Of a DNA stretch of 64,000 bases, positions 17,725 through 26,410 are shown piece by piece (within the stretch, counting starts at the first letter, position 1; each line of letters opens with the position of its first letter). A program made the position numbers and the translations under genes. The stretch is from Sulfitobacter sp. LCG007 (GTDB lineage Bacteria; Pseudomonadota; Alphaproteobacteria; Rhodobacterales; Rhodobacteraceae): NCBI RefSeq assembly GCF_040801785.1, contig NZ_CP161805.1, forward strand, positions 1,054,001 to 1,118,000. The letters run 5' to 3'. Under the pieces are notes generated by a model that saw nothing but the letters and a program-made list of their open reading frames with translations, was not told the origin of the DNA and searched no databases.

Positions 17725-18600
17725 GTGTCCGGCCCGAGCGCGAGGGTCTTCGCGCCCGCGAAGATAAATCTCGCCCTGCATGTGACGGGGCGGCGCGCGG
17801 ACGGCTATCATCTTCTCGACAGTCTCGTTGTCTTCGCCGATGCCGGTGACGAGGTCTGTGTCGAACCGGCGGCGGAGACCTCGCTGACGCTGGAAGGACC
17901 CGAGTCCGCCTGGGTTCCGGACGGGGCTGACAATCTTGCCCTGCGCGCGGCTGCCCTTTTCGACGTCCCGGTATCGATCCGGCTGTCCAAGCATCTGCCG
18001 GTCGCATCGGGCATCGGTGGCGGGTCGGCGGATGCGGCAGCGGTCCTGCGCGGAATGCTCGCGCTGCAAGACGCCCGCGCGGTCCCTGACAGCTCCGCCT
18101 TGCTGGACCTCGGGGCCGACATACCGGTCTGTGTCGAATGCGCCCCGCAGCGCCTCGAGGGTATCGGCGAAAAGCTCAGTCCGCTGGCCGGGCTGCCGCC
18201 GCTCTTTGCCGTACTGGTGAATCCCCGCAAGCCGGTGTCGACACCCGCGGTCTTCAAGGCTCTGGACTCGGTGGACAATCCGGGGATGCCCGCCGCGCTG
18301 CCGAAGTTCGAGACGCCCGGCGCGCTGATCGAGTGGCTGGCGGATCAACGCAACGACCTCGAGGCTCCGGCCTGCGATCTGGAGCCTTCGGTCAGGCTTG
18401 TGCTGTCGGAGCTGCAGGACATCCACACCTGCCGTCTGGCACGGATGTCCGGATCCGGCGCGACCTGCTTCGGCCTCTTTTCCGACGCTGCCGCGGCGGG
18501 GCTTGCCGCGACCCTGCTTTCGGGCGCCTACCCGGACTGGTGGGTGCGCCCGGTGGTACTGGGCGATCAGGCAGAGGCGTCCGCGGCGCGGATCAGTTGA
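17725..18600 (+). CDS. ispE: 4-diphosphocytidyl-2-C-methyl-D-erythritol kinase
   Basis: GHMP kinase of the MEP isoprenoid pathway; phosphorylates CDP-ME at the 2-hydroxyl. N-terminal FAPAKINLALHVTGRRADGYHLLDS holds the substrate-binding residues (PAKINL, DGYH), and PVASGIGGGSADAAAVLRG (about residues 93-111) is the ATP loop. RMSGSGATCFGLF is the third GHMP motif. 291 residues from GTG 17725; a TTG at 17719 is also possible. The last 8 bp overlap the convergent polyprenyl synthase gene, which uses the pathway's products. Confidence 0.93.
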   Translation: MSGPSARVFAPAKINLALHVTGRRADGYHLLDSLVVFADAGDEVCVEPAAETSLTLEGPESAWVPDGADNLALRAAALFDVPVSIRLSKHLPVASGIGGGSADAAAVLRGMLALQDARAVPDSSALLDLGADIPVCVECAPQRLEGIGEKLSPLAGLPPLFAVLVNPRKPVSTPAVFKALDSVDNPGMPAALPKFETPGALIEWLADQRNDLEAPACDLEPSVRLVLSELQDIHTCRLARMSGSGATCFGLFSDAAAAGLAATLLSGAYPDWWVRPVVLGDQAEASAARIS

Positions 18601-19621
18601 TGCGCTCGACCACGTAATCGGCCAGATCGAGCAGCATGTCCCGCAGCGGATGGTCCGGCAACACCGAGAGTGCCGTCCTGGCGCGATCGGCCCAGAGGCG
18701 CGCTTCGACTGCCGTATCCTCGAGCGCGCGATGCCGCTCGAGCAGGGCCATCGCGGTCGCGAGGTCCGCGTCTTCCTGCCGTCCCTTCTCGATCGTGCGA
18801 ACCCAGAAGGCACGCTCTTCGGCATCGGCCCGCGCGACCGCCTTGATCAGCGGCATGGTCAGCTTGCGCTCGCGGAAGTCGTCGCCGACGTTCTTGCCCG
18901 TCGCCTTCGCATCCCCCTGAAAGTCGAGCAGATCGTCCACGATCTGGAAGGCGATCCCCAACGCGTCGCCATAGGCGTTCAACGCGCTGACATGCTCTTC
19001 CGGCGCCCCTGATATGACCCCGCCGACCTCGGTCGCGGCGGCGAACAGCGCGGCGGTCTTGCCCCGGACGATCCGGAGATACACGCTTTCGTCGGTACCG
19101 AGGTCCTGCGCCGCCGTCAGTTGCAACACCTCGCCCTCGGCGATCGTGGCCGCGGCGTTCGACAGGATGTCGAGCACGCGCAGGTTCCCGGTCTCGACCA
19201 TCAACTGGAAGCTGCGGGCAAAGAGATAGTCCCCGACAAGCACCGAGGACTTGTTGTCCCAGAGCAGGTTCGCCGTCGGACGTCCCCGGCGCTGGCCGCT
19301 TTCGTCGACCACGTCGTCATGCAGCAGTGTCGCGGTGTGGATGAATTCGACCGTCGCGGCGAGGTTGATGTGATGGCTGCCCTCGTAGCCGCAGAGCCGT
19401 GCAGAGGCCAAGGTCAGCATCGGTCGCAGGCGCTTGCCGCCGGCTTCCACGAGATGGGCGGTGACTTCGGGGATACGCGGCGCGTGCTCGGACGCCATGC
19501 GCAGGCGTATCAGTTCGTTGACCGCGCCGAGATCGTCGCGCAGGGCCGCGGCAAGCCGGTCGTGCGGTTTGCTGACACTGTGAGAGGTCTCTATCGCCTT
19601 TGACGCCGCGAGGCTCGACAT
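18593..19621 (-). CDS. long-chain polyprenyl diphosphate synthase (ubiquinone side chain)
   Basis: Trans-prenyltransferase that elongates FPP with IPP to the ubiquinone tail. 342 residues with both Asp-rich Mg sites: LLHDDVVDES (about residues 98-107) and VDDLLDFQGD (about 226-235). The residues before the first motif, TVEFIHTATLLHDD, carry small side chains, which fits a long-chain product. Rhodobacteraceae make UQ-10, so decaprenyl diphosphate synthase (DdsA/IspB type) is the best guess. Diverges from the DUF2007 gene with a 29-bp gap. Confidence 0.92.
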   Translation of the reverse strand: MSSLAASKAIETSHSVSKPHDRLAAALRDDLGAVNELIRLRMASEHAPRIPEVTAHLVEAGGKRLRPMLTLASARLCGYEGSHHINLAATVEFIHTATLLHDDVVDESGQRRGRPTANLLWDNKSSVLVGDYLFARSFQLMVETGNLRVLDILSNAAATIAEGEVLQLTAAQDLGTDESVYLRIVRGKTAALFAAATEVGGVISGAPEEHVSALNAYGDALGIAFQIVDDLLDFQGDAKATGKNVGDDFRERKLTMPLIKAVARADAEERAFWVRTIEKGRQEDADLATAMALLERHRALEDTAVEARLWADRARTALSVLPDHPLRDMLLDLADYVVERIN

Positions 19622-19650
19622 CCTGCCCTACTTACCCTTAGAACCCTGAT

Positions 19651-19866
19651 ATGAAGGAGCTTTTGCGCAGCAACGATCCCACTGTCATCGCCTTCGCCTC
19701 CGCTCTTCTTCAGGGGGAGGATATAGACTGCTTTGAGGTGGACGTAAACATGAGCGTACTCGAGGGAAGCATCGGAATTCTGCCCCGCAGGCTGCTGGTG
19801 CGCGCGCAGGATCATGCGGCCGCGCTGCGTGTCATCGAGGACAACGGCATCGCGAGCGGGCTGTGA
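19651..19866 (+). CDS. DUF2007 family small protein
   Basis: 71-residue protein of the DUF2007 (putative signal-transducing) family, structurally like the PII fold. It shows the family pattern MKELLRSNDPTVIAFASALL, DCFEVDVNMSVLEGSIGILPRRLLV and a final DHAAALRVIED. It overlaps the methyltransferase start by 4 nt (GTGA) and is a constant neighbour of that gene in related genomes as far as I recall. Function unknown. Confidence 0.85.
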   Translation: MKELLRSNDPTVIAFASALLQGEDIDCFEVDVNMSVLEGSIGILPRRLLVRAQDHAAALRVIEDNGIASGL

Positions 19867-20603
19867 GCGACGGGCTGAGCAGGGACGCCTTTCTGGGCGG
19901 CCGGCTTCAGCTCTGGCAACCCGTGGCCGGCTATCGCGCCGGCATCGACAGCGTTCTGCTGGCGGCGAGCGTTCCCGCTGAACCCGGCCAATCGGTGCTG
20001 GAACTTGGCTGCGGCGCCGGTGCGGCCGTGCTCTGCCTCGCCGCGAGGGTGCCCGAGCTGCGCCTGACGGGTGTCGAGCTGCAGCCATTCTACGCCGATC
20101 TTGCCGAGCGCAACGGAGAGGGCGCGCTCGAGGTCGTCCGGGCAGACCTTTCCGCGCTGCCCGCCGCATTGCGTCAGAGACAGTTCGACCACGTGATCGC
20201 CAACCCTCCCTATTTCGACCGCTCCGCCGGTCATGCGGCCCGGGACGCGGGACGCGAGACGGCGCATGGCGAAAGGACGCCCATCGCGACATGGGTCGAG
20301 GTCGCCGCACGCCGGCTCGCCCCAAGGGGGCGCCTGCATTTCATCCACCGGATCGAGCGGCTTCCCGAACTCGTCGCGGCCGCTTCGGGAAGGTTGGGCA
20401 GCATCGAGGTGCTGCCGCTCGCGGGGCGGTCAAACCGGCCTGCGGAACGCTTCATCCTGCGCGCGCGCAAGGGGGGCCGCGCGGCGTTCCGTCTGCATCC
20501 TCCGCGCGTCCTGCATGCGGGTCCACGTCACGACGGTGATCGCGAAAGCTACCTTCCCGACATCCAGGATGTACTCAGAAATGCCGCAGCGCTGGCATTC
20601 TGA
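19863..20603 (+). CDS. TrmN6-like N6-adenine methyltransferase
   Basis: Class I SAM methyltransferase (246 residues) of the YfiC/TrmN6 group, which methylates A37 of tRNA1(Val) in E. coli. LWQPVAGYRAGIDSVLLAASV precedes motif I VLELGCGAGAAVLCLA (about residues 46-61), acidic VELQPFYADLA is the SAM ribose loop, and the catalytic NPPY lies at about residue 118 (VIANPPYFDRS). Starts at GTG 19863 in the stop of the DUF2007 gene. The exact tRNA target in this organism is inferred. Confidence 0.85.
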   Translation: MSDGLSRDAFLGGRLQLWQPVAGYRAGIDSVLLAASVPAEPGQSVLELGCGAGAAVLCLAARVPELRLTGVELQPFYADLAERNGEGALEVVRADLSALPAALRQRQFDHVIANPPYFDRSAGHAARDAGRETAHGERTPIATWVEVAARRLAPRGRLHFIHRIERLPELVAAASGRLGSIEVLPLAGRSNRPAERFILRARKGGRAAFRLHPPRVLHAGPRHDGDRESYLPDIQDVLRNAAALAF

Positions 20604-20725
20604 AGGCGATTTCGGCGGATTTTAACCGTCCCTTAACCATTCACGAGATGATTATGCGTCTGCACGTGACAGGAATCGGCTCCTGTGATCTGCTTCATTC
20701 ACACCGCTTGAAAAAGGAGGAATGC

Positions 20726-20890
20726 ATGAACGTTTCTGCGCATCTGGACCAACTGAGACGAAAGCATCAGCATCTCAGTACCGCCGTGGAAGAAGCTCAA
20801 CGTTCCCCGGGGACAGATGATCTGATGATCGCTGACCTGAAGAAGCAGAAATTGCGTGTGAAGGAAGAAATCGTCCGACTGTCGAACTAG
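20726..20890 (+). CDS. DUF465 (YdcH-like) small helical protein
   Basis: 54-residue helical hairpin of the YdcH/DUF465 family: HLDQLRRKHQHLSTAVEEAQ, then a turn with SPGTDDL, then IADLKKQKLRVKEEIVRL. The start ATG 20726 is set by a perfect AAGGAGG at 20714-20720; longer frames from 20648 lack a ribosome-binding site. Function unknown. Its stop TAG shares the palindrome CTAG with the stop of the convergent EamA gene. Confidence 0.88.
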   Translation: MNVSAHLDQLRRKHQHLSTAVEEAQRSPGTDDLMIADLKKQKLRVKEEIVRLSN

Positions 20891-21756
20891 TCTCTGGCCG
20901 ACAGGCTGGCGCGGGCGGCCACGACCGCCCCGCCGGTGATCAGTAGCGCCGCGAGCGCGAGCGACAGGCTCGGAGCGGCGATGCCTGCCGCTACAAGGGC
21001 CAGCGTGGACAGCAGAGGCGCCGCATAGGACGCGGTTCCAAGTAGCTGGATGTCGCCCTGTTTCACGCCGATGTCCCAGACAAAGAATGCCAGCCCGACC
21101 GGCCCGAGACCGAGGAGGGCGAGGCTGAGCCATCCGCCTGTACCGACCGGCCATTGCGTCTCTTCCAGTGCGAGATGCAGGGGAAGTGACAGGATGGCCG
21201 CGGCCAGACAGAAGACCGCGACTGTCGCGGTGGGCGCCTGGCCAGCGCGACGGGACAGGACCGAATAGCTTGACCAGGTCAGCGCGCAGAGGAATGCGAG
21301 GCCGTAGCCGGACGCATAATGCGGCTGGAATCCCGTGCTGCCTCCCGAGATGATCAGCGCCGCGCCGCCGAAGCCGATCATCGCACCGATCAGGTGGCCC
21401 GGGCGGACCCGCTCTCCGGGCAGGAGTCCCGAGAAGACCACGATCAGCAGCGGCCAGAGATAGGCGATCAGACCGGCTTCGGCCGCCGGGGCGAGACGGA
21501 GCGCCGAGAAATAGAGCGCGTGGTAGCCGAAGAGGCCCGCCGTCCCCATCAGGTAGACGGGGAGGGGGACCGACCGAAGCTGTCGCAGCCCCCCTGTGAC
21601 GGCGGCCCATACCAGTCCGCAGATGCCGCCGATCGCGAAGCAGACGGTGTTCAGCAGGAACGGCGGCGCGGGATCGGTCCCCACGGTCAGCAGCGCGAGC
21701 AGCGCCCAGAGAAGGACGGCGGCGAAGCCCGTCGTCGTTGCGCGCGCGCGGGTCAC
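20887..21756 (-). CDS. EamA/DMT-family transporter
   Basis: Inner-membrane permease of the drug/metabolite transporter superfamily, 289 residues and about ten TM helices arranged as two EamA repeats (first ending near LIGAMIGFGGAALII, second near LALAALLITGGAVVAA). Such proteins export amino acids or metabolites. GTG start at 21756 overlaps the stop of an 80-residue upstream ORF (GTGA). The C-terminal stop lies in a CTAG shared with the opposite gene. Confidence 0.85.
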   Translation of the reverse strand: MTRARATTTGFAAVLLWALLALLTVGTDPAPPFLLNTVCFAIGGICGLVWAAVTGGLRQLRSVPLPVYLMGTAGLFGYHALYFSALRLAPAAEAGLIAYLWPLLIVVFSGLLPGERVRPGHLIGAMIGFGGAALIISGGSTGFQPHYASGYGLAFLCALTWSSYSVLSRRAGQAPTATVAVFCLAAAILSLPLHLALEETQWPVGTGGWLSLALLGLGPVGLAFFVWDIGVKQGDIQLLGTASYAAPLLSTLALVAAGIAAPSLSLALAALLITGGAVVAARASLSARD

Positions 21757-21995
21757 GTTGCGTTCTCTGCCAGGAGAGGCTTGCGCAAGGTTCCGTTGAC
21801 ACGGATGGTCTGGCGGTTGGCGCTCGTCTTCGTCCGTGGGCGGCCCCCGCGGGGACCAGGCCTGGCGTTGACCGAGCCTGTATTATCCGAGATCCGGACC
21901 GCGATCGGCGTGCGGCGCAGCTCGATCCAGCCGGCGCTGGCCGGAGGGACGCAGATGGCGCCAGAAGGGGTCTTGGGACAAGGATCCGTTTTCAT
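21753..21995 (-). CDS. possible small hypothetical protein
   Basis: 80-residue ORF between phaB and the EamA gene. I recognise no family. It is rich in Pro, Arg and Thr, with a possible beta core GWIELRRTPIAVRISDNTGSV and a basic C-terminus. The reason to list it is its exact 4-nt GTGA overlap with the EamA start, as seen for true gene pairs in this window. Against it: no good ribosome-binding site and a biased composition that a shadow frame could produce. Confidence 0.3.
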   Translation of the reverse strand: MKTDPCPKTPSGAICVPPASAGWIELRRTPIAVRISDNTGSVNARPGPRGGRPRTKTSANRQTIRVNGTLRKPLLAENAT

Positions 21996-22061
21996 GGATC
22001 CGTGACGTAAAGCGTGACCGGACGCTCTACAAGCCCGGTTCGCCCCTGCCGTGCCGTGCGC

Positions 22062-22089
22062 AGAAAGGCCGGCCCGCGAGGGTCCGGCC
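22062..22089 (-). terminator. rho-independent terminator after phaB
   Basis: Read on the minus strand, GGCCGGACCC and GGGCCGGCC pair around a TCGC loop (one bulged A) and are followed by TTTCTG. It starts about 20 nt after the phaB stop codon and would end the phaAB transcript. Confidence 0.6.
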
Positions 22090-22109
22090 CCTGTGCCGCT
22101 TCGCGCCGT

Positions 22110-22832
22110 TCAGACGAAGAACTGCGCGCCGTTCGCCGAGATCGTCGAGCCGTTGATGAAGCCCGAGTCGTCGGAGGCCAGAAAGACCACGCAGCGCGCG
22201 ATCTCTTCCGGCTCTCCCAGCCGGCCTGCAGGGATCTGCGCGATGATGCCCTCGCGGACCTTCTCTGGAACGGCCATGACCATGTCCGTGGCGATATAGC
22301 CGGGACAGATCGCGTTGGCGGTAATGCCCGCACGCGCGCCTTCCTGGGCAAGCGATTTGACGATGCCCAGATCGCCCGCCTTTGTCGCCGCGTAATTGAC
22401 CTGGGCGAACTGGCCCTTCTGGCCGTTGATCGAGGAGATCACGATCACCCTGCCGAACTTCCGTTCACGCATGCCCGGCCAGATCGGGTGGATGGTGTTG
22501 AAGACCCCGGTCAGGTTGGTGTCGATGACCTCTTTCCATTGTTCGGGCGTCATCTTGTGGAACGGCGCGTCGCGGGTGATGCCGGCGTTGGCCACCACGA
22601 TCTCGATCGGCCCATGTTCGGCCTCGACCTTTTCGATTCCCGCCTTGCTCTCGGCGTAGTCGGCCGCGTTCCACTTGTAGGTGCTGATGCCGGTTTCGGA
22701 CGTGAAAGCGGCCGCCGCCTCGTCATTGCCGGCATATGTCGCCGCGACCGTATGACCCGCTTCCTTGAGAGCCCTGGAAATGGCGGCGCCGATGCCTCGG
22801 CTGCCTCCTGTGACAAGTGCAACTCGAGACAT
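22110..22832 (-). CDS. phaB: acetoacetyl-CoA reductase (NADPH)
   Basis: Short-chain dehydrogenase that reduces acetoacetyl-CoA to (R)-3-hydroxybutyryl-CoA for polyhydroxybutyrate. 240 residues from ATG 22832, set by GGAGG a few bases upstream. Rossmann motif TGGSRGIGAAI (about residues 7-17), NAG at about 84, catalytic Ser-Tyr-Lys in SSINGQKGQFAQVNYAATKAG, with PhaB-type QVNY and the AICPGYIATDMV segment. Follows phaA in the usual phaAB order with a 77-bp gap. Confidence 0.95.
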   Translation of the reverse strand: MSRVALVTGGSRGIGAAISRALKEAGHTVAATYAGNDEAAAAFTSETGISTYKWNAADYAESKAGIEKVEAEHGPIEIVVANAGITRDAPFHKMTPEQWKEVIDTNLTGVFNTIHPIWPGMRERKFGRVIVISSINGQKGQFAQVNYAATKAGDLGIVKSLAQEGARAGITANAICPGYIATDMVMAVPEKVREGIIAQIPAGRLGEPEEIARCVVFLASDDSGFINGSTISANGAQFFV

Positions 22833-22909
22833 GTATTCCTCCCAGAATGCCGTAATGTTATTCCCGGACCGCTCCGGGGTGCGCAATTATATTGCGCGCC
22901 CGAGCAGGT

Positions 22910-24085
22910 TTAGGGACGCTCGACGCACATTGCAACACCCATGCCGCCGCCGATGCACAGCGTGGCAAGACCCTTCTTCGCGTTCCGGCGCTTCATCTCG
23001 AACAGCAGCGTATTCAGGACGCGCGCGCCGGATGCGCCGATGGGGTGACCGATGGCGATGGCGCCGCCGTTCACGTTCACGATCGCCGGGTCCCATCCCA
23101 TGTCCTTGTTCACCGCGCAGGCCTGTGCGGCGAAGGCCTCGTTGGCCTCGACAAGGTCAAGGTCCCCGGGTTTCCAGCCGGCCTTTTCAAGCGCCTTGCG
23201 GCTGGCATGGATCGGCCCCACGCCCATGATCGCCGGGTCGAGCCCGGCGGTCGCGTAGCTGACGATGCGTGCAAGCGGGTCGATGCCGCGTTTCTCGGCG
23301 TCATCCGCGGACATCACGAGCACGGCCGCCGCGCCGTCATTGATGCCCGAGGCATTGGCCGCTGTGACCGAGCCGTCCTTGGTGAAGGCGGGGCGCAACT
23401 TCTGCATCGCTTCGATCGTGGCGCCGTGACGGATGTATTCGTCGGCGTCGACGACCGTTTCGCCGCGACGTGTCTTGACCACGAAAGGCACGATCTCGTC
23501 CTGGAACCGACCCGCCTTCTGCGCCGCCTCGGCCTTGTTCTGGGACGCGAGGGCGAATTCGTCCTGCTGTTCGCGGCTGATCTGCCATTTCTGCGCGACG
23601 TTCTCGGCGGTCTGGCCCATGTGGTAGCCGTTGAAGGCATCCCACAGTCCGTCGCGGATCATGGTGTCGATATAGGTCATGTCGCCCATCTTGTGGCCTG
23701 CGCGCAGGTTCGCCGCATGGGGCGAAAGCGTCATGTTCTCCTGTCCGCCGGCGGCGACGATGGTGGCATCGCCCAGCTGGACATGCTGCGCGGCCAGGGC
23801 CACCGCGCGCAGCCCCGATCCGCAGACCTGGTTGATCGACCAGGCGGAACTTTCCTGCGGCAGGCCGGCGTTGACATGCGCCTGGCGTGCCGGGTTCTGT
23901 CCCTGTGCGGCGGTCAGGACCTGGCCGAGGATCGTCTCGGAGACTTCGGACTTGTCGATTCCGGCCCGCTTCACGACTTCTTCGAGGACGGCGGACCCCA
24001 GGTCATGGGCAGGGGTGCCGGCGAAGGCGCCGCCGAAGCTGCCGACGGCGGTCCGGGCGGCGGATGCGATTACGACGTTTGTCAT
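22910..24085 (-). CDS. phaA: acetyl-CoA acetyltransferase (beta-ketothiolase)
   Basis: Condenses two acetyl-CoA to acetoacetyl-CoA, the first step of PHB synthesis. 391 residues. The nucleophile Cys is in [14 protein letters not shown] (about residue 88), the His in [17 protein letters not shown] (about 348) and the second Cys in [11 protein letters not shown] (about 378), the three catalytic positions of biosynthetic thiolases. Transcribed with phaB; no polymerase (phaC) is in the window. Confidence 0.96.
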   Translation of the reverse strand: MTNVVIASAARTAVGSFGGAFAGTPAHDLGSAVLEEVVKRAGIDKSEVSETILGQVLTAAQGQNPARQAHVNAGLPQESSAWSINQVCGSGLRAVALAAQHVQLGDATIVAAGGQENMTLSPHAANLRAGHKMGDMTYIDTMIRDGLWDAFNGYHMGQTAENVAQKWQISREQQDEFALASQNKAEAAQKAGRFQDEIVPFVVKTRRGETVVDADEYIRHGATIEAMQKLRPAFTKDGSVTAANASGINDGAAAVLVMSADDAEKRGIDPLARIVSYATAGLDPAIMGVGPIHASRKALEKAGWKPGDLDLVEANEAFAAQACAVNKDMGWDPAIVNVNGGAIAIGHPIGASGARVLNTLLFEMKRRNAKKGLATLCIGGGMGVAMCVERP

Positions 24086-24137
24086 TGTCTGGATGGTCCT
24101 CTAACGGGTGCAGGGCGAGGATCTTCGAGGGCTCCAT

Positions 24138-24154
24138 ACCGGGCGAGGCCCGGT
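24138..24154. other. 7-bp perfect inverted repeat upstream of phaA
   Basis: ACCGGGC and GCCCGGT flank the trinucleotide GAG about 53 bp before the phaA start, between the start codon and the likely promoter. It could be an operator or a leader hairpin; I cannot name a factor. Confidence 0.35.
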
Positions 24155-24178
24155 CCCCCCCGTCCTCTTGACATGCGG

Positions 24179-24207
24179 TTATTAGCCCATCGGCAGAGGC
24201 GCGGCAA
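24179..24207 (-). promoter_or_regulatory. possible sigma-70 promoter for phaAB
   Basis: On the minus strand, TTGCCG (24202-24207) and TAATAA (24179-24184) are 17 bp apart, about 95 bp before the phaA start codon. The -10 is imperfect, so this is a suggestion only. Confidence 0.35.
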
Positions 24208-24233
24208 CAGGATGCGCGCAGGAGTCGCAAGGC

Positions 24234-24254
24234 CGGGGCGGGACTGCCGCCCCG
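24234..24254 (-). terminator. GC-rich hairpin after the EAL gene
   Basis: CGGGGCGG and CCGCCCCG pair perfectly around a 5-nt loop, 20 nt after the stop of the EAL gene on the minus strand. No U-tract follows, so termination may be weak or Rho-assisted. Confidence 0.4.
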
Positions 24255-24274
24255 ATCCGGGGGGTCAGGCCGCC

Positions 24275-25114
24275 TCAGAACGTTGCGTTCGACGGGCCCC
24301 TGGAAGACCATTCCGGGCGCGGCACGGGGCCGCCGAAGTGGTAGCCCTGAAGGCAATCCACGCCAAGCGCGCGCAGCGTCTCGGCATCCTCGGCGGATTC
24401 GACCCATTCGGCGACGGTCAGCATCTCGAAATGGCGAGCAAGGCCGACGATGGCCTCGACGATGGCGCGGTTGTCGGGATCATTCGCAACACGCCGGGCG
24501 AACTGGCCGTCGAGCTTGAGGATGTCGAAGCGAAGTTCCCTCAGATGGCGAAGTGCCGTGTGGCCCGCCCCGAAGTCGTCGAGTGCAAAGCTTACGCCAT
24601 TCAGTTGCTGGCGGGACATGAAGTCGCGCACCTGCTCGAAGGCCTCCATTGCCGAGCTTTCCGTGATCTCGACCACCAGCCGCTCTGCGACCGTTGCGTC
24701 GCGGACCATCCAGACGGCAAGCGTCCGCTCCCAGTCGCGGTTGCCGATGGTGCGGGGCGAGATGTTGATGGCAAGCCGCAGGTCCGGCGTCGCATGCAGG
24801 GCGGCGAGGCCCTGATCGAGCGCGATCACGTCGAGCGTCCGGCCAAGGCCTGTCCGTTCCGCGACCGGCATGAACTCGGCCGCCGGCAGCACACGCCCCG
24901 AGACGTCGCGGATCCGCAGCAAAGCCTCGTGGAAAGCGATCCGACCAGGCTTGCCGGCCATGACGACGGGCTGGTAGTCGAGACCGACACGCCCGCTGGC
25001 GATCGCCTCGCGGACGGTGTCCAGCAGGTCGATATCGCGGGGAGAAAGGGCGAATCCGGCGATCCTTACGTCCTGCGCGGGGGTGTGGTACTGGATCTGG
25101 GCGATTGCGGGCAT
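24275..25114 (-). CDS. stand-alone EAL-domain c-di-GMP phosphodiesterase
   Basis: 279-residue protein that is essentially one EAL domain, hydrolysing c-di-GMP. The catalytic set is complete: FHEALLR, the Asn of LAINISPR, Glu of VEITES, the Asp pair in ALDDFGAG, Lys in ILKLDG, Glu in VAEWVES and Gln in LQGYHFGGP. No sensor, membrane or GGDEF domain is attached; only about 30 residues precede the domain. ATG 25114 is preferred because GAGG is well spaced from it; ATG 25123 is also possible. Stands alone between phaA and the divergent rpsD. Confidence 0.9.
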   Translation of the reverse strand: MPAIAQIQYHTPAQDVRIAGFALSPRDIDLLDTVREAIASGRVGLDYQPVVMAGKPGRIAFHEALLRIRDVSGRVLPAAEFMPVAERTGLGRTLDVIALDQGLAALHATPDLRLAINISPRTIGNRDWERTLAVWMVRDATVAERLVVEITESSAMEAFEQVRDFMSRQQLNGVSFALDDFGAGHTALRHLRELRFDILKLDGQFARRVANDPDNRAIVEAIVGLARHFEMLTVAEWVESAEDAETLRALGVDCLQGYHFGGPVPRPEWSSRGPSNATF

Positions 25115-25265
25115 GGGGCTCATCCTCGTTACTGACGATCCCAACCTGACTCCGTCCACGCTAATTTCGGGTAAATTTTCGTGGTTTGTTCCGGTTTTTC
25201 TCACGGCCTCCCGGGTCCTGCCCGGACGGACACGACCGGGGGACGAAGAAGCGGCGCCTTCAAGA

Positions 25266-25293
25266 TTGACTCCCGCGATCTGGCGCGTATAAG
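25266..25293 (+). promoter_or_regulatory. sigma-70 promoter of rpsD
   Basis: TTGACT (25266-25271) and TATAAG (25288-25293) with a 16-bp spacer, the strongest consensus-like promoter in the window. Predicted start near 25300 gives a leader of about 118 nt before the rpsD GTG, which could carry the S4 autoregulatory site, though I cannot show a pseudoknot. Confidence 0.65.
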
Positions 25294-25417
25294 CGCGGCT
25301 TCATTGGTGTTGGCGGCTCCCGCGAGGGAATGCCTGTCGGGCCGGGCTGCAACGGCCGAGCCAGAGGACAACGCCCTTCATCGCGCGAATGCGCGCCACG
25401 ACAGAAGGAGACCAGAG

Positions 25418-26038
25418 GTGACCAAACGCACCGCTGCCAAGTACAAGATCGACCGCCGCATGGGCGAAAACATCTGGGGCCGTCCGAAGTCCCCGGTCAA
25501 CCGCCGCGAATACGGCCCCGGCCAGCATGGCCAGCGCCGCAAGGGCAAACTCAGCGACTTCGGCATCCAGCTGCGCGCCAAGCAGAAGCTCAAGGGCTAC
25601 TATGGCGACCTCACCGAAAAGCAGTTCCGCCGCATCTACGCCGAAGCCGAGCGTGTGAAGGGCGACACCGGTGAGAACCTCATCGGGCTGCTCGAGCGCC
25701 GCCTCGACGCCGTGGTCTATCGCGCGAAATTCGTGCCGACCGTCTTCGCCGCGCGCCAGTTCGTGAACCACGGCCACGTCAAGGTGAACGGCCAGCGGGT
25801 CAACATCCCGTCCTACCGCGTGAAGGAAGGCGACGTCATCGAGGTCCGTGACAAATCCAAACAAATGGCCGCGATCCTCGAGGCGACCCAACTGCCCGAG
25901 CGCGACGTGCCGGATTACCTCGAGGTCGACAATTCCAAGCTCACCGCGACCTTCGTACGCACGCCTCATCTTGGTGACGTGCCGTATCCGGTGGTGATGG
26001 AACCGAACCTCGTGGTCGAATTCTACGCGAAGAACTAA
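25418..26038 (+). CDS. rpsD: 30S ribosomal protein S4
   Basis: Primary 16S rRNA-binding protein that nucleates assembly of the small-subunit body. 206 residues, starting [20 protein letters not shown] and including the Zn-free alphaproteobacterial N-terminus, [13 protein letters not shown] and the S4 RNA-binding domain ([17 protein letters not shown] to [20 protein letters not shown], about residues 97-150). Start GTG 25418 follows AGGAGACCAGAG. Here it is a single-gene unit with its own promoter and terminator rather than part of the alpha operon. Confidence 0.98.
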   Translation: MTKRTAAKYKIDRRMGENIWGRPKSPVNRREYGPGQHGQRRKGKLSDFGIQLRAKQKLKGYYGDLTEKQFRRIYAEAERVKGDTGENLIGLLERRLDAVVYRAKFVPTVFAARQFVNHGHVKVNGQRVNIPSYRVKEGDVIEVRDKSKQMAAILEATQLPERDVPDYLEVDNSKLTATFVRTPHLGDVPYPVVMEPNLVVEFYAKN

Positions 26039-26080
26039 GTTGGCTTCGGGAGTTATCCCTAACCTTCTGAAAATAAATGA

Positions 26081-26107
26081 AAAGCCGCTCTCAATGGGCG
26101 GCTTTTT
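26081..26107 (+). terminator. rho-independent terminator of rpsD
   Basis: AAAGCCGC and GCGGCTTT form a perfect 8-bp stem around a 9-nt loop and run into TTTTT, 43 nt after the rpsD stop. Composition turns AT-rich right after it. Confidence 0.92.
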
Positions 26108-26242
26108 CTTACGTGTAAGCGTTTCGTTCGTGACGAACGCTAGTGTCTAGGGATTTTATTCAGGGAAGGACTCGTTAACCACTTCGTGATAGCTATCGAA
26201 ATTTGTAGGGCCACGCCTAACTCCCGAACCAAGGTGGACCGA

Positions 26243-26383
26243 ATGAATACGGAAGCAGAGATACTCCAGCGGCTGGATCGCATCGAGGAACTGCACAAGC
26301 GCGGGGTCACCAAAAAGTTCGCCATAACTTTACTTGCTAGTCTATTCTTCGCGTCACTGGTACTTGTAGTCTTGTTTGGATAG
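26243..26383 (+). CDS. small single-span membrane protein in AT-rich insert
   Basis: 46-residue protein: a charged helical N-terminus (TEAEILQRLDRIEELHKRGVTKK) followed by one TM helix (about residues 25-45) that ends at the C-terminus, so it looks tail-anchored. ATG 26243 has AAGGTGG 5 nt upstream. Base and codon use are far more AT-rich than the flanking genes. Its EILQRLDRIE motif recurs in the next gene (EVIDRLARIE), which suggests that the two work together. No family recognised. Confidence 0.6.
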   Translation: MNTEAEILQRLDRIEELHKRGVTKKFAITLLASLFFASLVLVVLFG

Positions 26384-26410
26384 CAGACTACGTGTTGGGC
26401 GGAGGTGACA

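Noticed and set aside
22892..25135. 747-residue plus-strand open frame
   Set aside because: Antisense to phaA and the EAL gene, whose catalytic residues are intact.
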